From positions 8,318,501 through 8,382,500 of the forward strand of contig OZ059900.1 in the NCBI GenBank assembly GCA_964057225.1: 64,000 nucleotides of DNA. The letters run 5' to 3'. Under the pieces are notes generated by a model, which was not told the origin of the DNA, did not search any database, and saw nothing but the letters and a program-made list of their open reading frames with translations. Both the position numbers and the translations under genes were made by a program. The stretch comes from Auanema rhodensis. Taxonomy: Eukaryota > Nematoda > Chromadorea > Rhabditida > Rhabditidae. The stretch's first letter is position 1. Each line of letters begins with the position of its first letter. This document shows, piece after piece, positions 1-11,027 of the stretch.

Positions 1-239
1 CAGTCAAACTTTTGATCTTAAGCATATTTTTTTCTTCTAAAACGACTAAATGTATGGAATACTGTCATAGAATGTTGATAGAGGTGTATTTTGCACGAAT
101 ATCGAAACTGATTGAAATATGGGCCTTTTTATGCTCAAAACGCCATATATTCAACGATTTTGGGTACAAAACATGTGAAAACTGTATGTTTTGATCAGAC
201 CCTTCGAGATATGGATTTGAAATTCAGGATTCATAAACG
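1..239 (+). repeat. Leading partial monomer, GAG type
   Basis: This is the 3' two-thirds of a monomer cut by the window edge. It has the GAG-type markers (tatggaatac, ttgatagagg, tatcgaaac and ccttcgag) seen at the ends of the three following HOR copies. It is therefore the last monomer of an HOR copy lying left of the window. Confidence 0.9.
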
Positions 240-251
240 TTGACTATTTTT

Positions 252-263
252 ACATATATATGT
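252..263. other. Perfect 12-bp palindrome ACATATATATGT in the monomer
   Basis: The sequence equals its own reverse complement and occupies monomer positions 13-24. It is intact in P and S monomers. The A18 subfamily (for example at 3024, 12072, 15204 and 23556) has T18 changed to A, which breaks the palindrome and also creates an in-frame TAA in the short frame that begins at position 1. The same site recurs in every P or S monomer of the array. Any protein-binding or cruciform role is speculative. Confidence 0.85.
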
Positions 264-280
264 CCAATTTTAACCACTTT

Positions 281-294
281 GGTCAAAAAGGACC
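281..294. other. Short inverted repeat GGTC-aaaaag-GACC
   Basis: This is a 4-bp stem with a 6-nt loop at monomer positions 42-55. It extends by two more A-T pairs if one G is bulged at position 56. It is present in nearly all monomers. Some copies change the following CG to CA (16596, 20076, 24600, 29820 and 31908), which leaves the core stem intact. The stem is weak and a function is not implied. Confidence 0.55.
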
Positions 295-514
295 GAAAAT
301 ATCAAGAATTATTGGTTTTTTGGGGTTTGAAGGGCATTTTGGCTAAATCAGTCAAACTTTTGATCTTAAGCATATTTTTTTCTTCTAAAACGACTAAATG
401 TATGAAATACTGTCATAGAATGTTCATATAGGTGTATTTTGCACGAATATCAAAACTGATTGAAATATGGGCCTTTTTATGCTCAAAACGCCATATATTC
501 AACGATTTTGGGTA

Positions 515-541
515 CAAAACATGTGAAAACTGTATGTTTTG
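515..541. other. 8-bp inverted repeat CAAAACAT / ATGTTTTG with 11-nt loop
   Basis: Monomer positions 276-283 and 295-302 are exact reverse complements separated by 11 nt. The left arm runs into ACATGT and the right arm into TGATCA, both palindromic. I found the arms intact in almost every monomer; one exception near 59799 (gggtaaaaaac) alters the left arm. Dyad symmetry has been reported as a feature of centromeric satellites that lack CENP-B boxes. Whether it matters here is unknown. Confidence 0.75.
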
Positions 542-3500
542 ATCAGACCCTTTGAGATATGGATTTGAAATTCAGGATTCATAAACGTTGACTATTTTTA
601 CATATATATGTCCAATTTTAACCACTTTGGTCAAAAAGGACCGAAAATATCAAGAATTATTGGTTTTTTGGGGTTTGAAGGACATTTTGGCTAAATCAGT
701 CAAACTTTTGATCTTAAGCATATTTTTTTCTTCTAAAACGACTAAATGTATGAAATACTGTCATAGAATGTTCATATAGGTGTATTTTGCACGAATATCA
801 AAACTGATTGAAATATGGGCCTTTTTATGCTCAAAACGCCATATATTCAACGATTTTGGGTACAAAACATGTGAAAACTGTATGTTTTGATCAGACCCTT
901 TGAGATATGGATTTGAAATTCAGGATTCATAAACTTTGACTATTTTTACATATATATGTCCAATTTTAACCACTTTGGTCAAAAAGGACCGAAAATATCA
1001 AGAATTATTGGTTTTTTGGGGATTGAAGGGCATTTTGGCAAAATCAGTCAAACTTTTGATCTTAAGCATATTTTTTTCTTCTAAAACGACTAAATGTATG
1101 AAATACTGTCATAGAATGTTCATATAGGTGTATTTTGCACGAATATCAAAACTGATTGAAATATGGGCCTTTTTATGCTCAAAACGCCATATATTCAACG
1201 ATTTTGGGTACAAAACATGTGAAAACTGTATGTTTTGATCAGACCCTTTGAGATATGGATTTGAAATTCAGGATTCATAAACTTTGACTATTTTTACATA
1301 TATATGTCCAATTTTAACCACTTTGGTCAAAAAGGACCGAAAATATCAAGAATTATTGGTTTTTTGGGGTTTGAAGGGCATTTTGGCTAAATCAGTCAAA
1401 CTTTTGATCTTAAGCATATTTTTTTTTTCTAAAACGACTAAATGTATGAAATACTGTCATAGAATGTTCATATAGGTGTATTTTGCACGAATATCAAAAC
1501 TGATTGAAATATGGGCCTTTTTATGCTCAAAACGCCATATATTCAACGATTTTGGGTACAAAACATGTGAAAACTGTATGTTTTGATCAGACCCTTTGAG
1601 ATATGGATTTGAAATTCAGGATTCATAAACTTTGACTATTTTTACATATATATGTCCAATTTTAACCACTTTGGTCAAAAAGGACCGAAAATATCAAGAA
1701 TTATTGGTTTTTTGGGGTTTGAAGGACATTTTGGCTAAATCAGTCAAACTTTTGATCTTAAGCATATTTTTTTCTTCTAAAACGACTAAATGTATGAAAT
1801 ACTGTCATAGAATGTTCATATAGGTGTATTTTGCACGAATATCAAAACTGATTGAAATATGGGCCTTTTTATGCTCAAAACGCCATATATTCAACGATTT
1901 TGGGTACAAAACATGTGAAAACTGTATGTTTTGATCAGACCCTTTGAGATATGGATTTGAAATTCAGGATTCATAAACTTTGACTATTTTTACATATATA
2001 TGTCCAATTTTAACCACTTTGGTCAAAAAGGACCGAAAATATCAAGAATTATTGGTTTTTTGGGGATTGAAGGGCATTTTGGCAAAATCAGTCAAACTTT
2101 TGATCTTAAGCATATTTTTTTCTTCTAAAACGACTAAATGTATGAAATACTGTCATAGAATGTTCATATAGGTGTATTTTGCACGAATATCAAAACTGAT
2201 TGAAATATGGGCCTTTTTATGCTCAAAACGCCATATATTCAACGATTTTGGGTACAAAACATGTGAAAACTGTATGTTTTGATCAGACCCTTTGAGATAT
2301 GGATTTGAAATTCAGGATTCATAAACTTTGACTATTTTTACATATATATGTCCAATTTTAACCACTTTGGTCAAAAAGGACCGAAAATATCAAGAATTTT
2401 TGGTTTTTTGGGGTTTGAAGGGCATTTTGGCAAAATCAGTCAAACTTTTGATCTTAAGCATATTTTTTTCTTCTAAAACAACTAAATGTATGAAATACTG
2501 TCATAGAATGTTCATATAGGTGTATTTTGCACGAATATCAAAACTGATTGAAATATGGGCCTTTTTATGCTCAAAACGCCATATATTCAACGATTTTGGG
2601 TACAAAACATGTGAAAACTGTATGTTTTGATCAGACCCTTTGAGATATGGATTTGAAATTCAGGATTCATAAACTTTGACTATTTTTACATATATATGTC
2701 CAATTTTAACCACTTTGGTCAAAAAGGACCGAAAATATCAAGAATTATTGGTTTTTTGGGGTTTGAAGGACATTTTGGCTAAATCAGTCAAACTTTTGAT
2801 CTTAAGCATATTTTTTTCTTCTAAAACGACTAAATGTATGAAATACTGTCATAGAATGTTCATATAGGTGTATTTTGCACGAATATCAAAACTGATTGAA
2901 ATATGGGCCTTTTTATGCTCAAAACGCCATATATTCAACGATTTTGGGTACAAAACATGTGAAAACTGTATGTTTTGATCAGACCCTTTGAGATATGGAT
3001 TTAAAATTCAGGATTCATAAACTTTGACTATTTTTACATAAATATGTTCAATTTTAACCACTTTGGTCAAAAAGGACCGAAAATATCAAGAATTATTGGT
3101 TTTTTGGGGATTGAAGGGCATTTTGGCAAAATCAGTCAAACTTTTGATCTTAAGCATATTTTTTTCTTCTAAAACGACTAAATGTATGAAATACTGTCAT
3201 AGAATGTTCATATAGGTGTATTTTGCACGAATATCAAAACTGATTGAAATATGGGCCTTTTTATGCTCAAAACGCCATATATTCAACGATTTTGGGTACA
3301 AAACATGTGAAAACTGTATGTTTTGATCAGACCCTTTGAGATATGGATTTGAAATTCAGGATTCATAAACTTTGACTATTTTTACATAAATATGTTCAAT
3401 TTTAACCACTTTGGTCAAAAAGGACCGAAAATATCAAGAATTATTGGTTTTTTGGGGTTTGAAGGGCATTTTGGCTAAATCAGTCAAACTTTTGATCTTA

Positions 3501-4067
3501 AGCATATTTTTTTCTTCTAAAACGACTAAATGTATGAAATACTGTCATAGAATGTTCATATAGGTGTATCTTGCACGAATATCAAAACTGATTGAAATAT
3601 GGGCCTTTTTATGCTCAAAACGCCATATATTCAACGATTTTGGGTACAAAACATGTGAAAACTGTATGTTTTGATCAGACCCTTTGAGATATGGATTTGA
3701 AATTCAGGATTCATAAACTTTGACTATTTTTACATATATATGTTCAATTTTAACCACTTTGGTCAAAAAGGACCGAAAATATCAAGAATTATTGGTTTTT
3801 TGGGGATTGAAGGGCATTTTGGCAAAATCAGTCAAACTTTTGATCTTAAGCATATTTTTTTCTTCTAAAACGACTAAATGTATGGAATACTGTCATAGAA
3901 TGTTGATAGAGGTGTATTTTGCACGAATATCGAAACTGATTGAAATATGGGCCTTTTTATGCTCAAAACGCCATATATTCAACGATTTTGGGTACAAAAC
4001 ATGTGAAAACTGTATGTTTTGATCAGACCCTTCGAGATATGGATTTGAAATTCAGGATTCATAAACG

Positions 4068-6503
4068 TTGACTATTTTTACATATATATGTCCAATTTTA
4101 ACCACTTTGGTCAAAAAGGACCGAAAATATCAAGAATTATTGGTTTTTTGGGGTTTGAAGGGCATTTTGGCTAAATCAGTCAAACTTTTGATCTTAAGCA
4201 TATTTTTTTCTTCTAAAACGACTAAATGTATGAAATACTGTCATAGAATGTTCATATAGGTGTATTTTGCACGAATATCAAAACTGATTGAAATATGGGC
4301 CTTTTTATGCTCAAAACGCCATATATTCAACGATTTTGGGTACAAAACATGTGAAAACTGTATGTTTTGATCAGACCCTTTGAGATATGGATTTGAAATT
4401 CAGGATTCATAAACGTTGACTATTTTTACATATATATGTCCAATTTTAACCACTTTGGTCAAAAAGGACCGAAAATATCAAGAATTATTGGTTTTTTGGG
4501 GTTTGAAGGACATTTTGGCTAAATCAGTCAAACTTTTGATCTTAAGCATATTTTTTTCTTCTAAAACGACTAAATGTATGAAATACTGTCATAGAATGTT
4601 CATATAGGTGTATTTTGCACGAATATCAAAACTGATTGAAATATGGGCCTTTTTATGCTCAAAACGCCATATATTCAACGATTTTGGGTACAAAACATGT
4701 GAAAACTGTATGTTTTGATCAGACCCTTTGAGATATGGATTTGAAATTCAGGATTCATAAACTTTGACTATTTTTACATATATATGTCCAATTTTAACCA
4801 CTTTGGTCAAAAAGGACCGAAAATATCAAGAATTATTGGTTTTTTGGGGATTGAAGGGCATTTTGGCAAAATCAGTCAAACTTTTGATCTTAAGCATATT
4901 TTTTTCTTCTAAAACGACTAAATGTATGAAATACTGTCATAGAATGTTCATATAGGTGTATTTTGCACGAATATCAAAACTGATTGAAATATGGGCCTTT
5001 TTATGCTCAAAACGCCATATATTCAACGATTTTGGGTACAAAACATGTGAAAACTGTATGTTTTGATCAGACCCTTTGAGATATGGATTTGAAATTCAGG
5101 ATTCATAAACTTTGACTATTTTTACATATATATGTCCAATTTTAACCACTTTGGTCAAAAAGGACCGAAAATATCAAGAATTATTGGTTTTTTGGGGTTT
5201 GAAGGACATTTTGGCTAAATCAGTCAAACTTTTGATCTTAAGCATATTTTTTTCTTCTAAAACGACTAAATGTATGAAATACTGTCATAGAATGTTCATA
5301 TAGGTGTATTTTGCACGAATATCAAAACTGATTGAAATATGGGCCTTTTTATGCTCAAAACGCCATATATTCAACGATTTTGGGTACAAAACATGTGAAA
5401 ACTGTATGTTTTGATCAGACCCTTTGAGATATGGATTTGAAATTCAGGATTCATAAACTTTGACTATTTTTACATATATATGTCCAATTTTAACCACTTT
5501 GGTCAAAAAGGACCGAAAATATCAAGAATTATTGGTTTTTTGGGGATTGAAGGGCATTTTGGCAAAATCAGTCAAACTTTTGATCTTAAGCATATTTTTT
5601 TCTTCTAAAACGACTAAATGTATGAAATACTGTCATAGAATGTTCATATAGGTGTATTTTGCACGAATATCAAAACTGATTGAAATATGGGCCTTTTTAT
5701 GCTCAAAACGCCATATATTCAACGATTTTGGGTACAAAACATGTGAAAACTGTATGTTTTGATCAGACCCTTTGAGATATGGATTTGAAATTCAGGATTC
5801 ATAAACTTTGACTATTTTTACATATATATGTCCAATTTTAACCACTTTGGTCAAAAAGGACCGAAAATATCAAGAATTATTGGTTTTTTGGGGTTTGAAG
5901 GGCATTTTGGCAAAATCAGTCAAACTTTTGATCTTAAGCATATTTTTTTCTTCTAAAACAACTAAATGTATGAAATACTGTCATAGAATGTTCATATAGG
6001 TGTATTTTGCACGAATATCAAAACTGATTGAAATATGGGCCTTTTTATGCTCAAAACGCCATATATTCAACGATTTTGGGTACAAAACATGTGAAAACTG
6101 TATGTTTTGATCAGACCCTTTGAGATATGGATTTGAAATTCAGGATTCATAAACTTTGACTATTTTTACATATATATGTCCAATTTTAACCACTTTGGTC
6201 AAAAAGGACCGAAAATATCAAGAATTATTGGTTTTTTGGGGTTTGAAGGACATTTTGGCTAAATCAGTCAAACTTTTGATCTTAAGCATATTTTTTTCTT
6301 CTAAAACGACTAAATGTATGGAATACTGTCATAGAATGTTGATAGAGGTGTATTTTGCACGAATATCGAAACTGATTGAAATATGGGCCTTTTTATGCTC
6401 AAAACGCCATATATTCAACGATTTTGGGTACAAAACATGTGAAAACTGTATGTTTTGATCAGACCCTTCGAGATATGGATTTGAAATTCAGGATTCATAA
6501 ACG
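4068..6503 (+). repeat. HOR family 1, copy 2 (7 monomers, 2436 bp)
   Basis: The first six monomers match copy 1 with the 1284-type monomer missing. The seventh, at 6156, is a beta/GAG hybrid that replaces the last four monomers of the full unit. The copy is therefore three monomers (1044 bp) shorter than copy 3. Confidence 0.9.
6156..6503 (+). repeat. Hybrid monomer: beta 5' part joined to GAG-type 3' part
   Basis: The first part has P ends and the beta sites A95/T105, as in the monomers at 2676 and 8592. From tatggaatac onward it has all GAG-type markers, as at 3720 and 9636. Its length is exactly 348 bp. The switch lies between monomer positions 105 and 166. It reads as the product of an in-register exchange that removed three whole monomers. 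Confidence 0.85.
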
Positions 6504-9500
6504 TTGACTATTTTTACATATATATGTCCAATTTTAACCACTTTGGTCAAAAAGGACCGAAAATATCAAGAATTATTGGTTTTTTGGGGTTTGAAGGGCA
6601 TTTTGGCTAAATCAGTCAAACTTTTGATCTTAAGCATATTTTTTTCTTCTAAAACGACTAAATGTATGAAATACTGTCATAGAATGTTCATATAGGTGTA
6701 TTTTGCACGAATATCAAAACTGATTGAAATATGGGCCTTTTTATGCTCAAAACGCCATATATTCAACGATTTTGGGTACAAAACATGTGAAAACTGTATG
6801 TTTTGATCAGACCCTTTGAGATATGGATTTGAAATTCAGGATTCATAAACGTTGACTATTTTTACATATATATGTCCAATTTTAACCACTTTGGTCAAAA
6901 AGGACCGAAAATATCAAGAATTATTGGTTTTTTGGGGTTTGAAGGACATTTTGGCTAAATCAGTCAAACTTTTGATCTTAAGCATATTTTTTTCTTCTAA
7001 AACGACTAAATGTATGAAATACTGTCATAGAATGTTCATATAGGTGTATTTTGCACGAATATCAAAACTGATTGAAATATGGGCCTTTTTATGCTCAAAA
7101 CGCCATATATTCAACGATTTTGGGTACAAAACATGTGAAAACTGTATGTTTTGATCAGACCCTTTGAGATATGGATTTGAAATTCAGGATTCATAAACTT
7201 TGACTATTTTTACATATATATGTCCAATTTTAACCACTTTGGTCAAAAAGGACCGAAAATATCAAGAATTATTGGTTTTTTGGGGATTGAAGGGCATTTT
7301 GGCAAAATCAGTCAAACTTTTGATCTTAAGCATATTTTTTTCTTCTAAAACGACTAAATGTATGAAATACTGTCATAGAATGTTCATATAGGTGTATTTT
7401 GCACGAATATCAAAACTGATTGAAATATGGGCCTTTTTATGCTCAAAACGCCATATATTCAACGATTTTGGGTACAAAACATGTGAAAACTGTATGTTTT
7501 GATCAGACCCTTTGAGATATGGATTTGAAATTCAGGATTCATAAACTTTGACTATTTTTACATATATATGTCCAATTTTAACCACTTTGGTCAAAAAGGA
7601 CCGAAAATATCAAGAATTATTGGTTTTTTGGGGTTTGAAGGACATTTTGGCTAAATCAGTCAAACTTTTGATCTTAAGCATATTTTTTTCTTCTAAAACG
7701 ACTAAATGTATGAAATACTGTCATAGAATGTTCATATAGGTGTATTTTGCACGAATATCAAAACTGATTGAAATATGGGCCTTTTTATGCTCAAAACGCC
7801 ATATATTCAACGATTTTGGGTACAAAACATGTGAAAACTGTATGTTTTGATCAGACCCTTTGAGATATGGATTTGAAATTCAGGATTCATAAACTTTGAC
7901 TATTTTTACATATATATGTCCAATTTTAACCACTTTGGTCAAAAAGGACCGAAAATATCAAGAATTATTGGTTTTTTGGGGATTGAAGGGCATTTTGGCA
8001 AAATCAGTCAAACTTTTGATCTTAAGCATATTTTTTTCTTCTAAAACGACTAAATGTATGAAATACTGTCATAGAATGTTCATATAGGTGTATTTTGCAC
8101 GAATATCAAAACTGATTGAAATATGGGCCTTTTTATGCTCAAAACGCCATATATTCAACGATTTTGGGTACAAAACATGTGAAAACTGTATGTTTTGATC
8201 AGACCCTTTGAGATATGGATTTGAAATTCAGGATTCATAAACTTTGACTATTTTTACATATATATGTCCAATTTTAACCACTTTGGTCAAAAAGGACCGA
8301 AAATATCAAGAATTATTGGTTTTTTGGGGTTTGAAGGGCATTTTGGCAAAATCAGTCAAACTTTTGATCTTAAGCATATTTTTTTCTTCTAAAACAACTA
8401 AATGTATGAAATACTGTCATAGAATGTTCATATAGGTGTATTTTGCACGAATATCAAAACTGATTGAAATATGGGCCTTTTTATGCTCAAAACGCCATAT
8501 ATTCAACGATTTTGGGTACAAAACATGTGAAAACTGTATGTTTTGATCAGACCCTTTGAGATATGGATTTGAAATTCAGGATTCATAAACTTTGACTATT
8601 TTTACATATATATGTCCAATTTTAACCACTTTGGTCAAAAAGGACCGAAAATATCAAGAATTATTGGTTTTTTGGGGTTTGAAGGACATTTTGGCTAAAT
8701 CAGTCAAACTTTTGATCTTAAGCATATTTTTTTCTTCTAAAACGACTAAATGTATGAAATACTGTCATAGAATGTTCATATAGGTGTATTTTGCACGAAT
8801 ATCAAAACTGATTGAAATATGGGCCTTTTTATGCTCAAAACGCCATATATTCAACGATTTTGGGTACAAAACATGTGAAAACTGTATGTTTTGATCAGAC
8901 CCTTTGAGATATGGATTTAAAATTCAGGATTCATAAACTTTGACTATTTTTACATAAATATGTTCAATTTTAACCACTTTGGTCAAAAAGGACCGAAAAT
9001 ATCAAGAATTATTGGTTTTTTGGGGATTGAAGGGCATTTTGGCAAAATCAGTCAAACTTTTGATCTTAAGCATATTTTTTTCTTCTAAAACGACTAAATG
9101 TATGAAATACTGTCATAGAATGTTCATATAGGTGTATTTTGCACGAATATCAAAACTGATTGAAATATGGGCCTTTTTATGCTCAAAACGCCATATATTC
9201 AACGATTTTGGGTACAAAACATGTGAAAACTGTATGTTTTGATCAGACCCTTTGAGATATGGATTTGAAATTCAGGATTCATAAACTTTGACTATTTTTA
9301 CATAAATATGTTCAATTTTAACCACTTTGGTCAAAAAGGACCGAAAATATCAAGAATTATTGGTTTTTTGGGGTTTGAAGGGCATTTTGGCTAAATCAGT
9401 CAAACTTTTGATCTTAAGCATATTTTTTTCTTCTAAAACGACTAAATGTATGAAATACTGTCATAGAATGTTCATATAGGTGTATCTTGCACGAATATCA

Positions 9501-9983
9501 AAACTGATTGAAATATGGGCCTTTTTATGCTCAAAACGCCATATATTCAACGATTTTGGGTACAAAACATGTGAAAACTGTATGTTTTGATCAGACCCTT
9601 TGAGATATGGATTTGAAATTCAGGATTCATAAACTTTGACTATTTTTACATATATATGTTCAATTTTAACCACTTTGGTCAAAAAGGACCGAAAATATCA
9701 AGAATTATTGGTTTTTTGGGGATTGAAGGGCATTTTGGCAAAATCAGTCAAACTTTTGATCTTAAGCATATTTTTTTCTTCTAAAACGACTAAATGTATG
9801 GAATACTGTCATAGAATGTTGATAGAGGTGTATTTTGCACGAATATCGAAACTGATTGAAATATGGGCCTTTTTATGCTCAAAACGCCATATATTCAACG
9901 ATTTTGGGTACAAAACATGTGAAAACTGTATGTTTTGATCAGACCCTTCGAGATATGGATTTGAAATTCAGGATTCATAAACG
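6504..9983 (+). repeat. HOR family 1, copy 3 (10 monomers, 3480 bp)
   Basis: This copy has the same order of variants as copy 1 but lacks the 1284-type gamma monomer. Diagnostic shared variants are A153 at 8396, atttaaaatt near 8917, gtatctt near 9483 and the GAG-type monomer at 9636. Monomers from 1632 to 4067 correspond to 7548 to 9983 at a constant offset of 5916 bp (17 monomers). Confidence 0.9.
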
Positions 9984-11027
9984 TTGACTATTTTTACATA
10001 TATATGTCCAATTTTAACCACTTTGGTCAAAAAGGACCGAAAATATCAAGAATTATTGGTTTTTTGGGGTTTGAAGGGCATTTTGGCTAAATCAGTCAAA
10101 CTTTTGATCTTAAGCATATTTTTTTCTTCTAAAACGACTAAATGTATGAAATACTGTCATAGAATGTTCATATAGGTGTATTTTGCACGAATATCAAAAC
10201 TGATTGAAATATGGGCCTTTTTATGCTCAAAACGCCATATATTCAACGATTTTGGGTACAAAACATGTGAAAACTGTATGTTTTGATCAGACCCTTTGAG
10301 ATATGGATTTGAAATTCAGGATTCATAAACGTTGACTATTTTTACATATATATGTCCAATTTTAACCACTTTGGTCAAAAAGGACCGAAAATATCAAGAA
10401 TTATTGGTTTTTTGGGGTTTGAAGGACATTTTGGCTAAATCAGTCAAACTTTTGATCTTAAGCATATTTTTTTCTTCTAAAACGACTAAATGTATGAAAT
10501 ACTGTCATAGAATGTTCATATAGGTGTATTTTGCACGAATATCAAAACTGATTGAAATATGGGCCTTTTTATGCTCAAAACGCCATATATTCAACGATTT
10601 TGGGTACAAAACATGTGAAAACTGTATGTTTTGATCAGACCCTTTGAGATATGGATTTGAAATTCAGGATTCATAAACTTTGACTATTTTTACATATATA
10701 TGTCCAATTTTAACCACTTTGGTCAAAAAGGACCGAAAATATCAAGAATTATTGGTTTTTTGGGGATTGAAGGGCATTTTGGCAAAATCAGTCAAACTTT
10801 TGATCTTAAGCATATTTTTTTCTTCTAAAACGACTAAATGTATGAAATACTGTCATAGAATGTTCATATAGGTGTATTTTGCACGAATATCAAAACTGAT
10901 TGAAATATGGGCCTTTTTATGCTCAAAACGCCATATATTCAACGATTTTGGGTACAAAACATGTGAAAACTGTATGTTTTGATCAGACCCTTTGAGATAT
11001 GGATTTGAAATTCAGGATTCATAAACT
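9984..11027 (+). repeat. HOR family 1, partial copy 4 (3 monomers)
   Basis: The three monomers (gamma, beta, alpha) repeat the first three of the family-1 unit, including the acgttg junctions at 9982 and 10330. The fourth expected monomer does not follow. Instead a beta monomer with A18/T25 and aacttcgac begins at 11028, so the family-1 order ends here within the window. Confidence 0.85.

Larger units (their letters stand above)
240..587 (+). repeat. Representative 348-bp monomer (P/gamma type)
   Basis: I use this unit to define monomer numbering, with position 1 at base 240. By hand count the consensus has 106 G+C of 348 (about 30%). It carries T tracts near 8-12, 77-82, 136-142 and 235-239, and five CpGs (near 55, 152, 205, 250 and 264). 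It has an AflII site (126-131), a BclI site (301-306) and two GATC sites. Subfamily sites are 18, 25, 87, 95, 105, 130, 166, 186, 190, 213, 314, 340 and 348. There is no promoter, splice signal or tRNA-like box that I can support. The length is close to two nucleosome repeats. Confidence 0.95.
240..4067 (+). repeat. HOR family 1, copy 1 (11 monomers, 3828 bp)
   Basis: In order: gamma with G348 upstream, beta, alpha, an extra gamma monomer (1284), beta, alpha, delta with A153, beta ending in atttaaaatt, A18-alpha, A18-gamma with gtatctt, and a closing GAG-type S-alpha monomer at 3720. The same order of markers returns at 4068 and 6504, which defines the higher-order unit. The gamma monomer at 1284, with a C-to-T change in its T tract, is absent from the other copies. 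Confidence 0.9.

Noticed and set aside
252-263. TATA-box promoter or transcription start in acatatatatgt
   Set aside because: AT-rich palindromes are expected in DNA of this composition, and no gene or other promoter element lies downstream. Satellite transcription is possible but not shown by the sequence.
240-431. 63-codon open frame on the + strand that recurs in many monomers (240, 588, 936 and so on)
   Set aside because: It starts at TTG, is read from a satellite monomer, and is closed by TAA in all A18 monomers. It has no start context, domain or independent conservation. Its repetition reflects the repeat and not selection on a protein.
3720-4022. 100-codon version of the same frame (also 6156, 9636, 33648; 87 codons at 21855 and 26379)
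   Set aside because: The extension exists only because G190 changes the TAG to GAG in the GAG-type monomer. It is the same satellite sequence, with TTG starts and no protein features.
3936-4040. CENP-B box-like sequence around ccttcgagatatggat
   Set aside because: It matches the TTCG and the spaced A of the box but none of the CGGG half, and occurs in only a few GAG-type monomers.
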